Origin: Paenibacillus sp. URB8-2 | GTDB lineage: Bacteria > Bacillota > Bacilli > Paenibacillales > Paenibacillaceae | DNA: 64,000 nucleotides | Assembly (NCBI RefSeq): GCF_013393385.1 | Contig: NZ_AP023239.1 | Span: forward strand, 4,836,001 to 4,900,000 | Direction of reading: 5' to 3' | In this document: one piece after another, positions 37,983 to 48,418 of the stretch | Layout: each line of letters opens with the position of its first letter | Position numbering within the stretch: position 1 is the stretch's first letter | Notes under the pieces: generated by a model | Database searches by the model: none | What the model was told of the DNA's origin: nothing | What the model saw: the letters and a program-made list of their open reading frames with translations, nothing else | Position numbers and translations under genes: made by a program

Positions 37983-38178
37983 TCTTTAGTACAAAATGTT
38001 TTCCTTAGTGCAACTTAATAGTTATAATATACCCCTCCCTGGAAAATGTAAACCAGTATACAAGCCCATTTTTTGCGGAGTCTGCACAAATAAATCTCTT
38101 TAGAATAGAGAAAATCCGCTGCCGCCTTGATTGAAATCGCTTAACTTTGGCAGCGATCAACGGCTTATAAAATACGCC

Positions 38179-38207
38179 AAAGGGAGCGCCCAATGGGCGC
38201 TCCCTTT
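38179..38207 (-). terminator. Terminator after the 38355 gene
   Basis: Perfect 14-bp stem AAAGGGAGCGCCCA / TGGGCGCTCCCTTT with almost no loop, about 150 bases beyond the stop of the minus-strand gene. Confidence 0.55.
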
Positions 38208-38354
38208 GAAAGTGACACTTTATGAATAATTCCGGACGTGCAGGACAACCCGACCCGCCCGATTGTCCGGCGGTTCGCTTTGTTTCCGTCCGCTTCTGCA
38301 AGAATAACCCTCATTCACGATACGGGAGGAGGAATGACTGCGGACTCCCACTGC

Positions 38355-39326
38355 TTATGATAGCCGGCCGGCGGCCGTATCCGTGCTCTCATGCCGGTCC
38401 ATCCAGACCAGGCAGGCCGCCCGAAGCAGCGCTTCGGTCCGATGGGCGGCGCCGCAAAAAATCCCGTTCAGCCCGATCCGGTACAGATCGGCCAGCTCGG
38501 ACGCCGCCGGAGCGCCCGCGGCGAGCACAACCGCCTCTGGCTTGACGCTCCGCACGGCGGCGAGAATGCGCTCCGCCGCGGAGGCAAAGCCCGCGGCGCT
38601 CTCCTCCGGCGCGGACCGGTCCGCCGCGCCGTCCAGCACGAGGAAATCGGCGATGCGCCCGATTTCCGCGGCGGCGGCGGGATGGACATCTGGGGCGATC
38701 AGCGCCCCGATGCGGCACGCCGCCGCGAAACGGTGGCCGAGAGTCTGCTCGGCCACCGACTCCATGAATTCGCCCGCAGCGGCGAATTCGGCCGGGCTGG
38801 CGGGATAAGGCGCCAGCAAATCCAGGCGGCAGTCGCCGCCCTCGCGCTGCCGTTCCGCCAGCGCGTTGAAGAGCGCTTCCAGCAATGTGTCCTGGAGCTC
38901 GGCGAGCCGGTCCGGACGGGAGTCAAGCTCCGGGGTGACGGGCAGGCTCACCGCTGCCCACTCCCCGTCCGCCGATCCCAGCAACGCGGCCGCTTCGTCG
39001 CGCAGCCGGTAATAGACCCGGCGCAGCGCCAGGTCCGCTTCCGGTCCGCTCCCGCTGGCGAGCCAGTCGCCAAAGAGCGAAGATGAAGGCGTCAGCCAGT
39101 CCTCGCTTCTGATAAGGCAGGGCCCTGCCGGAGCCGATCCCGGTTCACGGTTATGCGGACGATCCTCCCGGCCTTCTGGGAGCACAAGGAAAGCCGGACG
39201 GGCTCCGCGCAAGGAAGCCGGCAGATACGAGTCTTCCACGCCGGCCGGGATTTCCGCAGCCGTTCCGGATGAATACGGATATTCCACGCCGTTTCGAACA
39301 CTATCCTGCCATTGTTTATCCCCCAT
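38355..39326 (-). CDS. Hypothetical protein, distantly like PEP-utilising enzyme barrels
   Basis: 323 residues, unusually Ala/Glu/Arg-rich and with very high GC. The C-terminal third (IGRIADFLVLDGAAD, ERILAAVRSVKPEAVVLAAG, LYRIGLNGIFCGAAHRTEALLRAA) is reminiscent of the C-terminal barrel of PTS enzyme I and pyruvate phosphate dikinase, where similar places hold FxSIGTNDL and CGE motifs. Those catalytic motifs are missing here, so if related it is not an active PEP enzyme. The N-terminal 130 residues match nothing I know. GGGGGATAA-type ribosome site is weak. Confidence 0.5.
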   Translation of the reverse strand: MGDKQWQDSVRNGVEYPYSSGTAAEIPAGVEDSYLPASLRGARPAFLVLPEGREDRPHNREPGSAPAGPCLIRSEDWLTPSSSLFGDWLASGSGPEADLALRRVYYRLRDEAAALLGSADGEWAAVSLPVTPELDSRPDRLAELQDTLLEALFNALAERQREGGDCRLDLLAPYPASPAEFAAAGEFMESVAEQTLGHRFAAACRIGALIAPDVHPAAAAEIGRIADFLVLDGAADRSAPEESAAGFASAAERILAAVRSVKPEAVVLAAGAPAASELADLYRIGLNGIFCGAAHRTEALLRAACLVWMDRHESTDTAAGRLS

Positions 39327-39501
39327 CTTCGCACCTACCTTATCGGTTATGGATTGTCGCCGGACGAAGTATAAGCAAGCATTCCGCCGGCTGTTATTCT
39401 TCTTGCGGTCTCTCTAAATTCATACGAAGATGGAGCATGAAATATGCAGGTACGGGCTTCCCTTTGATGGGCAATCTGACAGCCGGGTTGTCAGTAGTCT
39501 C

Positions 39502-40863
<1,362 letters not shown>

Positions 40864-40909
40864 TTAATCTTATTATTCCACTGAGAATTATAAGAAAATT
40901 AAAAAAAAT

Positions 40910-41050
40910 TAAGAAAAAACGGCTTCACCGTCCTTTTAGGGAGCTTAAGCTTCCGAAGTAGCGATACGAGTATCGCTTTCAGGTACCGTTTCTCGTAGAA
41001 ATATAAGTCAAAATGTTAAGCGCTCCGCTTATACATGCTTATATTTTAAA
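40910..41050. repeat. Dispersed repeat, diverged copy C
   Basis: AAACGG...CCGTTT outer pair with a different interior, which includes extra stems (AAGCTTAAGCTT-like and AGCGATAC...GTATCGCT). Next is AAATATAAG (40999-41007) / CTTATATTT (41038-41046) enclosing TAAGCG-CTC-CGCTTA (41017-41031). Compared with copy A, one C-G pair of the outer stem has become A-T on both sides. Confidence 0.7.
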
Positions 41051-41052
41051 AA

Positions 41053-41093
41053 AAGCTGCGGTCAAAGAGGCTTTTCCTCTTCAACCGCAGCTT
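41053..41093 (-). terminator. Terminator of deoC
   Basis: 10-bp stem AAGCTGCGGT / ACCGCAGCTT with an inner GAAGAGGAAAAGCCTCTT hairpin and a seven-T run on the minus strand, 18 bases after the deoC stop. Confidence 0.85.
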
Positions 41094-41111
41094 GTCGCGT
41101 CCGAATAAATG

Positions 41112-41789
41112 TCAATATCCGGATATATTTTGTTCTCCTTTAGCAATCGCGACGCCGCCGCTCGTCCCGATCCGGGTAGCGCCCGCGCCGACCATGACCA
41201 GAGCGTCTTCCGCGCTGCGCACGCCGCCGGAAGCTTTGACTCCGATGTCCGGCCCAACCGTTCTGCGCATGAGCGCGATATCCTCCTTCGTCGCGCCGCC
41301 GGTTGAAAATCCGGTCGATGTCTTCACGTAATCGGCTCCGGCTTCCACGGACAGCTTGCAGGCCCGGATCTTCTCTTCTTCCGTTAGCAGACTGGTCTCA
41401 ATGATGACCTTGGTCAGCGCCTTTCCGCGAGCGGCTTCCACCACGGCGGCGATATCGCGCTTCACCAGGTCGTCGTCGCCGTCCTTAAGGGCGCCGATAT
41501 TGATGACCATATCGACTTCTTCCGCCCCATTGGCGATCGCGTTCGCCGTTTCAAAAGCCTTGGTCTCCGGCGTCGAGGCTCCCAGCGGAAAGCCGATTAC
41601 GGTGCATACCTTAACCTCAGGCGTATCCTTCAGCACTTCATAAGCGACGGCAACCCATGCAGGGTTGACGCATACGGAGGCGAACTTGTAGCTTTTGGCT
41701 TCCTCGGCCAGTTTTACAATATCTTCTTTTCGGGCATCCGCTCTAAGCAGCGTATGATCGATCATTTGAGTCAGCTTGTTTTCGCTCAT
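41112..41789 (-). CDS. deoC: Deoxyribose-phosphate aldolase
   Basis: 225 residues. Class I aldolase splitting 2-deoxyribose 5-phosphate into glyceraldehyde 3-phosphate and acetaldehyde in nucleoside catabolism. The Schiff-base lysine lies in [15 protein letters not shown] near 153; [11 protein letters not shown] at the N terminus, CVNPAWV near 50 and GVKASGGVR near 180 are typical. TGGAGGAAATTG precedes the ATG at 41789. It stands alone, without other deo genes. Confidence 0.95.
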   Translation of the reverse strand: MSENKLTQMIDHTLLRADARKEDIVKLAEEAKSYKFASVCVNPAWVAVAYEVLKDTPEVKVCTVIGFPLGASTPETKAFETANAIANGAEEVDMVINIGALKDGDDDLVKRDIAAVVEAARGKALTKVIIETSLLTEEEKIRACKLSVEAGADYVKTSTGFSTGGATKEDIALMRRTVGPDIGVKASGGVRSAEDALVMVGAGATRIGTSGGVAIAKGEQNISGY

Positions 41790-42009
41790 ATACAATTTCC
41801 TCCATAACGTAAATAGTGATTCTCTCACTCCCTGTAATCATACCAACTGGGCTCCTATTTGCAAAGCGCATGACTTTGAAAGACATCTCGCTAGGTATTT
41901 CATCCTACATTACCTAAGCAATGAACAGAACAGTCTCAAATAATTTAACAAAATTTCGACTACAATGAATATTTTGCTAAATGTTCTTTTCCGGACTAGA
42001 AAATATAGG

Positions 42010-42015
42010 TATAAT
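42010..42015 (+). promoter_or_regulatory. Likely -10 box before the STAS-like gene
   Basis: A perfect TATAAT in AT-rich DNA 79 bases upstream of the gene; the -35 position (TTTTCC at 41987-41992) is poor. The rest of 41790-42093 holds nothing else I can support. Confidence 0.35.
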
Positions 42016-42093
42016 GTAGCAAGCATGCTCATATTTTCGACATATTTCAATTTTAAATTCTATTTTTAATAGAGAGAGGAGAACTTCACACCA

Positions 42094-42435
42094 ATGGGAA
42101 GCTTTAAATTCGAAACCACCCCGGCTTTGCGCACTCTAAATGTGACCGTGGAGGGTTCTTTCTCACAGGAAGACGCCGCCCGTTTCGTCGCCGCCTACAA
42201 CGATTCCGTGAGTAAGTTCAATCCGAAAGAGTATGAAATTGTGTTGGATTGCACTACGATGAACGTTACCGCTCCGGGGGTCATCCCCATGCTGGAACAG
42301 TGCTATTTGATGTATAAAGAATCGGGCTTTAAGAACGTCGTCTTTACCATTGCCAAAAATCCCGTTCTCAAAATGCAGCTTGGCCGTGTAGCGCGCACTA
42401 CGAAGCTGGATCAATACGAGATCAGAGAAATCTAG
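42094..42435 (+). CDS. STAS-like small protein
   Basis: 113 residues with a STAS/SpoIIAA-like pattern: a VTVEGSFSQEDAARFVAAY strand-helix, a central EYEIVLDCTTMNVTAPGVIPMLEQC where the phospho-Ser loop would sit, and an FKNVVFTIAKNPVLKMQLGRVAR end. The DST serine of true anti-anti-sigma factors is replaced by NVT. The gene is followed after 13 bases by the KAS III homologue with a shared promoter, so the two probably work together. Function unknown. Confidence 0.6.
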   Translation: MGSFKFETTPALRTLNVTVEGSFSQEDAARFVAAYNDSVSKFNPKEYEIVLDCTTMNVTAPGVIPMLEQCYLMYKESGFKNVVFTIAKNPVLKMQLGRVARTTKLDQYEIREI

Positions 42436-42448
42436 GGAGGTGTTCACT

Positions 42449-43438
42449 CTGGAGTATATTTCGATTCGCCAGGTCGCTTATTACCACCCGGAAAAAGTCG
42501 TTCACAACGATTATTATTTGAATCATTTTAATCGGATGGGCAAGGATATTGCCCGCTTTTTGCAAGTGATGGGCAGGGAACAAAGATATATCGCCGCCGA
42601 AGGAGAGAACGCGCTGACCATGGGTCATCAGGCGGCCCGGAAGGCGCTTTCGGACGCCGGACTCGTCAGCGAAGATCTGGATATGATTGTCTTCTCGTCT
42701 CAGACGCCTGAATATACTTATCCTACGAACGCTCTGCTGCTGCATAATCTGCTTCGCGGCAAATCCCGTACGATTACTCTCGACTCCAACGCAAATTGCG
42801 CCGGAATGGTGGCTGCGCTAGAGCAGACAAGCCGTTATATGCAGTCCAACCCCCATATTCGTTATGCTCTAATTGTAGGAAGCGACCTCAGCTCGGTGAA
42901 CTGCAATCCCGAAGATGAGATCACGTCGCCCAATTTCGGGGATGCCGCGGCGGCCGTCATTTTGGAGCGTGGCTCCGAAGGGCGCGGCTTCATGGATTCC
43001 TTGTATTACACCGATTCCGGGGATTGCGAGAATATCATGTTTCCCGCGTGCGGCCTGTCCAATATTTATAATCCCGAAATGAAGCCGGAACAAATACGGA
43101 TTGCCTGGAAGCCGTTCGACGGCACCTGCGTAGTCGAACCCGCAGCAGCCGATATCCAGGAAGTGATGCGGCGCAACGGACTGACCCTGGACGATATTTC
43201 GGCCTTCTGCCTGTCGCAGTTCTCACTGAAAAATATCGAGCTGATCTGCGAAAAGCTGGGCGCCGATATGAATAAATTCATTTATGTGGGCGACGAGTTC
43301 GGCTATACCGGGACAAGCAGCCCTTTTATCGCGCTGCAGCGCGGTATTGAACAGGGAAGCATCAAACGGGGCGATTACATTTTCTTCTGGTCGGTGGGAG
43401 CCGGCTGGCAGCTTCCGACGGTTCTGTTTCAGTATTAA
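42449..43438 (+). CDS. KAS III (FabH)-like protein lacking catalytic His and Asn
   Basis: About 330 residues, thiolase fold, 3-oxoacyl-ACP synthase III family. The nucleophile Cys is kept in SNANCAGMVAAL. Ungapped comparison with E. coli FabH over the C-terminal 77 residues puts Ser where PHQAN has its catalytic His (LSQFSLKN) and Tyr where HGNTS has Asn (FGYTGTSS). Decarboxylative condensation is therefore unlikely; an acyl transfer or storage role is possible. The frame begins at a GTG (42440) inside the GGGAGG site; a CTG at 42449, 8 bases on, gives the better-placed start. Confidence 0.75.
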   Translation: MEYISIRQVAYYHPEKVVHNDYYLNHFNRMGKDIARFLQVMGREQRYIAAEGENALTMGHQAARKALSDAGLVSEDLDMIVFSSQTPEYTYPTNALLLHNLLRGKSRTITLDSNANCAGMVAALEQTSRYMQSNPHIRYALIVGSDLSSVNCNPEDEITSPNFGDAAAAVILERGSEGRGFMDSLYYTDSGDCENIMFPACGLSNIYNPEMKPEQIRIAWKPFDGTCVVEPAAADIQEVMRRNGLTLDDISAFCLSQFSLKNIELICEKLGADMNKFIYVGDEFGYTGTSSPFIALQRGIEQGSIKRGDYIFFWSVGAGWQLPTVLFQY

Positions 43439-43475
43439 TTAAACATTTTTCAGTATAAATGGACTTCTTCGGCTA

Positions 43476-43525
43476 TAACAAAGAACCTCCAATTCCGCCA
43501 AGGCGTCGTTGGAGGTTCTTTGTTA
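43476..43525. terminator. Bidirectional terminator
   Basis: Perfect 16-bp stem TAACAAAGAACCTCCA / TGGAGGTTCTTTGTTA with an 18-base loop between the convergent KAS III-like and prohibitin-like genes. Confidence 0.85.
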
Positions 43526-43565
43526 TAGTTCAAGCATGATTAAAATGCAGCCAGCTTGGATCGGA

Positions 43566-44402
43566 TTATTTTGCGGTAAGAGAATCAACATCGATAAACG
43601 GAGCAGCCCCGCCGGTAACGGTCGGAAGCTTCCCGTCCCATTTCTCCAGCGCTTTCTCCTGAACCTCAATCTGCTTCAATTGTACGAGCTCGGGTGTGAC
43701 TTCCTGCTTCTTCAGCTTAAGCGACTGAGCTTCCGCCTGCGCCTGGGCGATCTTTTGCTTCGCCTCGATTTCGATCCGCTTCAGATCATTCTCCGCTTTC
43801 AGCGCCTGCTGCTGGGCCACCTGCTTTGCTTCAATCGACTCATTAAAAGCTTCGGAGAATTTGAAATTGACGATATTGATGTCGTTCACGATCAGATCGT
43901 ATTTGGCAAGCCGAGTCGTCAAATGTCCGCTGATCTCGCCGGCGACGATGTCGCGGCGGGTAATCAGATCCTCGGCGGGATACCGGGCTGTAACTTCCTT
44001 GACGATTTCCTGGATGGCGGGATTGATAATAACCGAATCGAAGCTGCCGCCGATATTGTTCATCAGATTGTACGCCGACTCCTTGTTCACGGAATAGTTC
44101 ACCGCCACATGTGTGGATACGGGCTGAAGATCCTTCGACGAAGCCGATGTATCGGTTTCCGCCTTGGTAACCTGCGTGTTGACCTGGATAATGGTTTGAA
44201 TAAACGGAAGCTTAAAATGGATACCCGGCGATAAAATATTGTTGTTCAGCTTTCCGAACGTCTTGTACAGTCCCACATGGCCGTATTCTACCGTGGAAAA
44301 GGCATTCCCCCCGATCAACAGCACGATGAGCACGGCTGCGACGACGCCGATTATTCTCCTCGAACGAAACGACCTCAGCTTTGGATTGGTCTCCATATTC
44401 AC
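43566..44402 (-). CDS. Prohibitin/SPFH family membrane protein
   Basis: About 278 residues. One N-terminal membrane helix (IIGVVAAVLIVLLIGGNAF), an SPFH/band 7 domain (VEYGHVGLYKTFGKL to about 200, including IVNDINIVNFKFSEAFNESIEAKQVAQQ) and a coiled-coil tail (ALKAENDLKRIEIEAKQKIAQAQAEAQ). Prohibitin-type scaffold, role unknown. Three starts compete: ATG 44408 touches the GGGGGG site, GTG 44402 is 7 bases after it, ATG 44396 is 13 after. GTG is preferred. Confidence 0.85.
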   Translation of the reverse strand: MNMETNPKLRSFRSRRIIGVVAAVLIVLLIGGNAFSTVEYGHVGLYKTFGKLNNNILSPGIHFKLPFIQTIIQVNTQVTKAETDTSASSKDLQPVSTHVAVNYSVNKESAYNLMNNIGGSFDSVIINPAIQEIVKEVTARYPAEDLITRRDIVAGEISGHLTTRLAKYDLIVNDINIVNFKFSEAFNESIEAKQVAQQQALKAENDLKRIEIEAKQKIAQAQAEAQSLKLKKQEVTPELVQLKQIEVQEKALEKWDGKLPTVTGGAAPFIDVDSLTAK

Positions 44403-44624
44403 AAACATTCCCCCCTAATTAATTCGGGAAGCCCTGGCCGGGATGTTGTTTCGGAGTCCAAAGTCATTCTGCCCGGATTCAGCCGGCCTTCCACTATACA
44501 TTGTATACGGCGGCTCCGCAAAAAAGGTCGCAGCAAATTGGCCTGAAAAATCATTCGTCCGGGCAAGCAAGAAAAACGACGTCCCGCCAAGAGGAACGCC
44601 GTCTTTCTGTCCGTATGATATATG

Positions 44625-46076
44625 CTAGTGACCGTCCGTCACTCTTAGTCCCACCCGGCTTACGAGCCTGGAGCTTTCTTCATTCATGCCGATGATCGTT
44701 ACTGTTTTTCCATACTGTTCATACTTGTCCATCGTCTTTGAGATGGCGTTCACCGCCGATTGATCCCAAATATGCGAATGCGAGAAATCGATGACAATTT
44801 TATCCGGATCGGTCCCATAACTGAACTCATTGATAAAATGGCTCATCGTGCCAAAGAACAGCTGTCCCGAAACGATATATGTCTTGGAGCCGCCCTCCGT
44901 TGTTGCCGTCATGCGGATCGAAGCCATCTTCCAAGCAAAAGTCAGCGCGCTCAGCAGCACGCCCAGAAGCACGCCGATTGATAAATTATGCGTGGCTACA
45001 ACCGAAATCACTGTAACGAGCATGACGAGCGCATCGCTGAGCGGAACGCGGACAAGCGATTTCAGCGAGCCCCATTCAAATGTGCTTACCGACACCATGA
45101 TCATGACGCCGACCAGCGCGGCCATCGGGATCTGCTTGACCACATCGCCGAGCACCAAAATCAGGAACAGCAGAAAGATGCCCGACACGAAGGTGGACAG
45201 CCGCGTACGGCCGCCGGATTTCATATTGACCATCGACTGGCCGATCATGGCGCAGCCCGCCATTCCTCCAAAGAAGCCGGTCACGATATTCGCCATCCCC
45301 TGGCCCTTGGCCTCTCGGTTCTTGTCGCTGCCGGTGCCGGTAATATCGTCAATGAGTGTAGCCGTCATTAGTGATTCGAGCAGCCCTACGACCGCAAGCG
45401 ACAAGGAATACGGCAAAATAATGAGCAGCGTATCCAGCGTAAACGGCGCCTGCGGAAGATGGAACAGCGGCAAAGAAGCCGCTATATGCCCCATATCTCC
45501 TACCGTTTTGACATTAAGATGCAAAAAGATGGTCAACGCTGAAACGATAATAATCGCGATCAGAGCCGAAGGCACAGCCTTGGTCAGCCTTGGCACGGTG
45601 TATATGATAACAAGTGTCAGGGCAACGAGTATATACATGAGCGGGCCTTGTCCGCTGAAATGCGTCAGCTGCGACATAAAGATAAGAATGGCCAAGGCAT
45701 TCACGAAACCGGTCATTACCGGCTGCGGCAAAAACGTAATAAAGCGCCCCAGTTTCAGCACACCCATCAGAATCTGAAAAATGCCGCAGAGAATCGTAGC
45801 CGCGAACAAATACTCGATGCCGTGGTTCAGGACAAGGGTGCCGACCAGTAGCGCCATCGCTCCCGTGGCCGCCGAAATCATACCCGGCCGTCCTCCGGCG
45901 ATTGCCGTTACGATTGCAATACAAAAAGACGCGTATAAGCCCACCATTGGACTGACTCCCGCCAAAATCGAAAAAGCGATCGCCTCCGGTATGAGCGCAA
46001 CGGCCACCGTCATTCCCGACAGAACGTCACTCCGGGTATTCGATAACCAGCCGTTATTCAATTTGCTTTGCTTCAA
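44625..46076 (-). CDS. SulP family anion transporter
   Basis: 483 residues: 10-12 membrane segments of the SLC26/SulP type ([26 protein letters not shown] near 27; [19 protein letters not shown] near 62; the [27 protein letters not shown] signature near 270) and a C-terminal STAS domain ([20 protein letters not shown], 400-475). Probable sulfate, bicarbonate or other anion carrier. The frame starts at a TTG placed 11 bases after AGGAGG. Sulfate uptake would fit the sulfur genes here but cannot be told from bicarbonate by sequence. Confidence 0.88.
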   Translation of the reverse strand: MKQSKLNNGWLSNTRSDVLSGMTVAVALIPEAIAFSILAGVSPMVGLYASFCIAIVTAIAGGRPGMISAATGAMALLVGTLVLNHGIEYLFAATILCGIFQILMGVLKLGRFITFLPQPVMTGFVNALAILIFMSQLTHFSGQGPLMYILVALTLVIIYTVPRLTKAVPSALIAIIIVSALTIFLHLNVKTVGDMGHIAASLPLFHLPQAPFTLDTLLIILPYSLSLAVVGLLESLMTATLIDDITGTGSDKNREAKGQGMANIVTGFFGGMAGCAMIGQSMVNMKSGGRTRLSTFVSGIFLLFLILVLGDVVKQIPMAALVGVMIMVSVSTFEWGSLKSLVRVPLSDALVMLVTVISVVATHNLSIGVLLGVLLSALTFAWKMASIRMTATTEGGSKTYIVSGQLFFGTMSHFINEFSYGTDPDKIVIDFSHSHIWDQSAVNAISKTMDKYEQYGKTVTIIGMNEESSRLVSRVGLRVTDGH

Positions 46077-46263
46077 TGGAAAGATTCCCTCCTGCGTTTT
46101 GGATTTGAGTGTAACAGGTCCGATGCAACGCTAATGCCGTTAATTGTACCTGATCCGCCACTGCAGCCACAATCAGACATCATCGATTTGTAAGCGTTTA
46201 TTTCAAGTTTTCTCTTTCATATTCACCTGTTTTCTCCTGCATTCGAATAATTAAAAAAAGAGA

Positions 46264-46300
46264 GGTGTTCCAGCAGCCATTTCATGGCTTTTGGAACACC
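46264..46300 (-). terminator. Terminator of the HPr-like gene
   Basis: GGTGTTCCA / TGGAACACC stem with an inner AAGCCATGAAATGGCT hairpin, followed on the minus strand by a TCTCTTTTTTT run. Confidence 0.85.
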
Positions 46301-46346
46301 CCTTTTCCAGTTCATTGAGCACGGCAGCTCAACTTCCTGTCTTTAA

Positions 46347-46670
46347 TCAGAACTGCTTCTCAGCCATTTCCCCACCATTCGGGACGGCGTTGTTCAGCCA
46401 ACTGGAATCCATACCGGAATCCATACCGGAATCCATAATCTCGCACATAAAGTCCAGCGCTTCTTCTTCGTCCTTGCCTCTGGTGCGAATGGTAATGACA
46501 AAGCCTTTTTTGAGTGGAGACAGCATCATTCCCAGCAAGCTTTTCACATCGATGACCGCATCCGGCTTCAGCAGTATAATCTCGGAAAGGTAGCGTCCCG
46601 CATTAATCGATATGCTCTTGAGGTCATCGGAGGAAAAGTCGCGGGTCAAAGTAATATCGTGAACGCGCAT
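46347..46670 (-). CDS. HPr/Crh-like protein without the active-site histidine
   Basis: 107 residues. The HPr fold is recognisable from AGRYLSEIILLKPDAVIDVKSLLGMMLSPLKKGFVITIRTRGKDEEEALDFM, which keeps Ser in VDVKSLLGM, the place of regulatory Ser46. The GLHARPA segment with phospho-His15 is replaced by RDFSSDDLKS, so it cannot carry PEP-dependent phosphate. It could be a Crh-like regulatory partner. The tail repeats MDSG, encoded by a 12-bp repeat, and is longer than usual (HPr about 88). GGGAGG precedes the ATG. Confidence 0.75.
   Translation of the reverse strand: MRVHDITLTRDFSSDDLKSISINAGRYLSEIILLKPDAVIDVKSLLGMMLSPLKKGFVITIRTRGKDEEEALDFMCEIMDSGMDSGMDSSWLNNAVPNGGEMAEKQF
46401..46434 (-). 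repeat. 12-bp coding tandem repeat in the HPr-like gene
   Basis: ATACCGGAATCC occurs twice perfectly (46411-46422, 46423-46434) with a partial third copy (46401-46410). On the coding strand it gives MDSGMDSGMDSS. The unit is four codons, so copy changes would only lengthen or shorten the tail. Confidence 0.85.
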
Positions 46671-46827
46671 AAATAGGTCCCTCCCAAGGTTGTTACCCCA
46701 AATTTTAGCACCGGGAGCAGCAGCTTGAAAGGGATTCCGGCCTATTAATCATGACAAAATCGGTAAACCTTCATCCTGTGGCTCCGGACTATGCCACAAG
46801 ACAGCCTCAGCACGCTTTTTGCAGCGA

Positions 46828-47907
46828 TTATTGGCGGTACAATCCGGACGCCTTCACTTCGTCCATGAACGTGTTGAACTCGTCGATATTAAGCTGCTGC
46901 GCCGCGTCGGACAGCGCCGTCGCCGGATCGGGATGGACCTCAACCATAATGCCGTCGGCCCCCGCCGCAAGCGCGGCTTTCGCGCAGGGTACGAGGATGT
47001 CCTTGCGGCCGGTGGAATGGGTTACGTCGACCAGAACGGGCAGATGGCTCTCCTGCTTCAGAATCGGCACGGCGGAAATATCAAGCGTGTTGCGCGTCCA
47101 TTTCTCGTAGGTGCGGATACCGCGCTCAATCAGCATGACCTGCGTATTGCCGCGGGACATAATGTACTCCGCCGCATGCAGGAACTCCTCCATCGTCGCC
47201 GCAAGTCCACGCTTCAGCAGCACCGGCTTGTTCACTTCGCCGGCCGCCTTAAGCAGCTCGAAGTTCTGCATGTTGCGCGCGCCGATTTGAATGATGTCGA
47301 CATAGTCAAGCGACGGCTCGATATGCGCCGGGTCGACGATTTCACTGATGGTCAGAAGGCCGTATTCATCCGCGGCTTCGCGCAGAATGCGCAGGCCGTC
47401 CATGCCAAGACCCTGGAAATCGTACGGCGAGGTGCGAGGCTTGAACGCACCGCCGCGCATTACGCGCACGCCCGCCTTTTGCAGCGCCGCGGCAACTGCC
47501 CGGGTCTGCTGCTCACTCTCGATCGAGCAGGGGCCGGCCACCATAAGCGAAGCGTTGCCGCCTACCAGAACGTCCCCGGGAAGGATGATAACCGTGTCTT
47601 CCTTGCGGGTTTTACGGCTGACAAGCAGGCTCTTCTTATGCTCGGCGCTTTGCAGGTCAAGCGATGCCTTGAAGATCTGCTTGAACAGCGTGCGGACCGT
47701 GCTTTCGGTGAACGGTCCTTTGTTCTCGGCTACGAGCTTGTCCAGCATCTTCTTTTCCCGTTCGGGATCGAATTTCGGCACTCCCTGCTTCTCCTTGACA
47801 GCCCCGATATCACGGACTATCGCAGCCCGCTCCGAAATCAGCGCGAGCAGTTCGCTGTTGATCTCATCCAGCCGGCTTCTTAATTGTTCCAGTTCCGCAT
47901 TACTCAT
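46828..47907 (-). CDS. aroA: Bifunctional chorismate mutase-DAHP synthase
   Basis: 359 residues. The N-terminal AroQ-type chorismate mutase (1-85, [20 protein letters not shown] and [14 protein letters not shown]) is fused to a class I-beta (KDO8P-like) DAHP synthase (100-355) with [56 protein letters not shown] and [11 protein letters not shown]. It starts the shikimate pathway; in Bacillus the mutase domain gives feedback inhibition by chorismate/prephenate. This is the B. subtilis AroA(G) arrangement. Controlled by the T-box leader upstream. Confidence 0.95.
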   Translation of the reverse strand: MSNAELEQLRSRLDEINSELLALISERAAIVRDIGAVKEKQGVPKFDPEREKKMLDKLVAENKGPFTESTVRTLFKQIFKASLDLQSAEHKKSLLVSRKTRKEDTVIILPGDVLVGGNASLMVAGPCSIESEQQTRAVAAALQKAGVRVMRGGAFKPRTSPYDFQGLGMDGLRILREAADEYGLLTISEIVDPAHIEPSLDYVDIIQIGARNMQNFELLKAAGEVNKPVLLKRGLAATMEEFLHAAEYIMSRGNTQVMLIERGIRTYEKWTRNTLDISAVPILKQESHLPVLVDVTHSTGRKDILVPCAKAALAAGADGIMVEVHPDPATALSDAAQQLNIDEFNTFMDEVKASGLYRQ

Positions 47908-47944
47908 AATGTGTTACACTCCCTCTTCTCTTTTATAACAACGC

Positions 47945-48205
47945 AAAAAGGCTCTCCGTCAAGGGACGAGGAGCCGTGGTACCACCCTTATTTAGAGCCG
48001 TTCTTCAGTTCGAAGGAGATCAGCTCTGTCTTAAACCCTGTAACGCGGGGTGCGGGATTCCCTACCCATGCCCATAAAGGCACTTCAGGAACCGACTAGG
48101 AAGTGAATTTCGGCAGCAATCGTATCCGGGGCAGCTCTCAGTCTTCGGCATGCCTTCCCTGTTCAGATCCTTATTTTGCGCTTACTCTCTTCGTCAACGT
48201 CTTTG
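47945..48205 (-). promoter_or_regulatory. T-box riboswitch leader of aroA, probably tRNA-Phe
   Basis: The minus strand carries the T-box sequence GGGTGGTACCACG (47975-47987), followed by a terminator (GGCTCCTCGTCCC...GACGGAGAGCC then TTTTT). Upstream are the AGAGAGTAAGCG K-turn of stem I and a specifier region GAAATTCACTTCC, in which TTC before A is the likely specifier codon, pointing to tRNA-Phe. A TATAAT at 48210-48215 would place transcription start near 48203. Uncharged tRNA would open the terminator and raise DAHP synthesis. The rest of 48216-48418 shows nothing further. Confidence 0.9.
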
Positions 48206-48418
48206 CTTTATTATAACGGGCACCGTCCGGAAGGACAGCGAAGTCTTTTCTTCTGGTATCTTAATGGATATTGTCGCTTGATGCAATGGCTCTAACCAAC
48301 GCATTAAAGCATTAAAACTGCAACACTTTAATCTAATCTTTAATTTCCAAAAAATGTAGTACATGCCCATCACGCCGAATAGGATAAGATGTACGACCTA
48401 TCCGGCTGAGGAGGAGAC

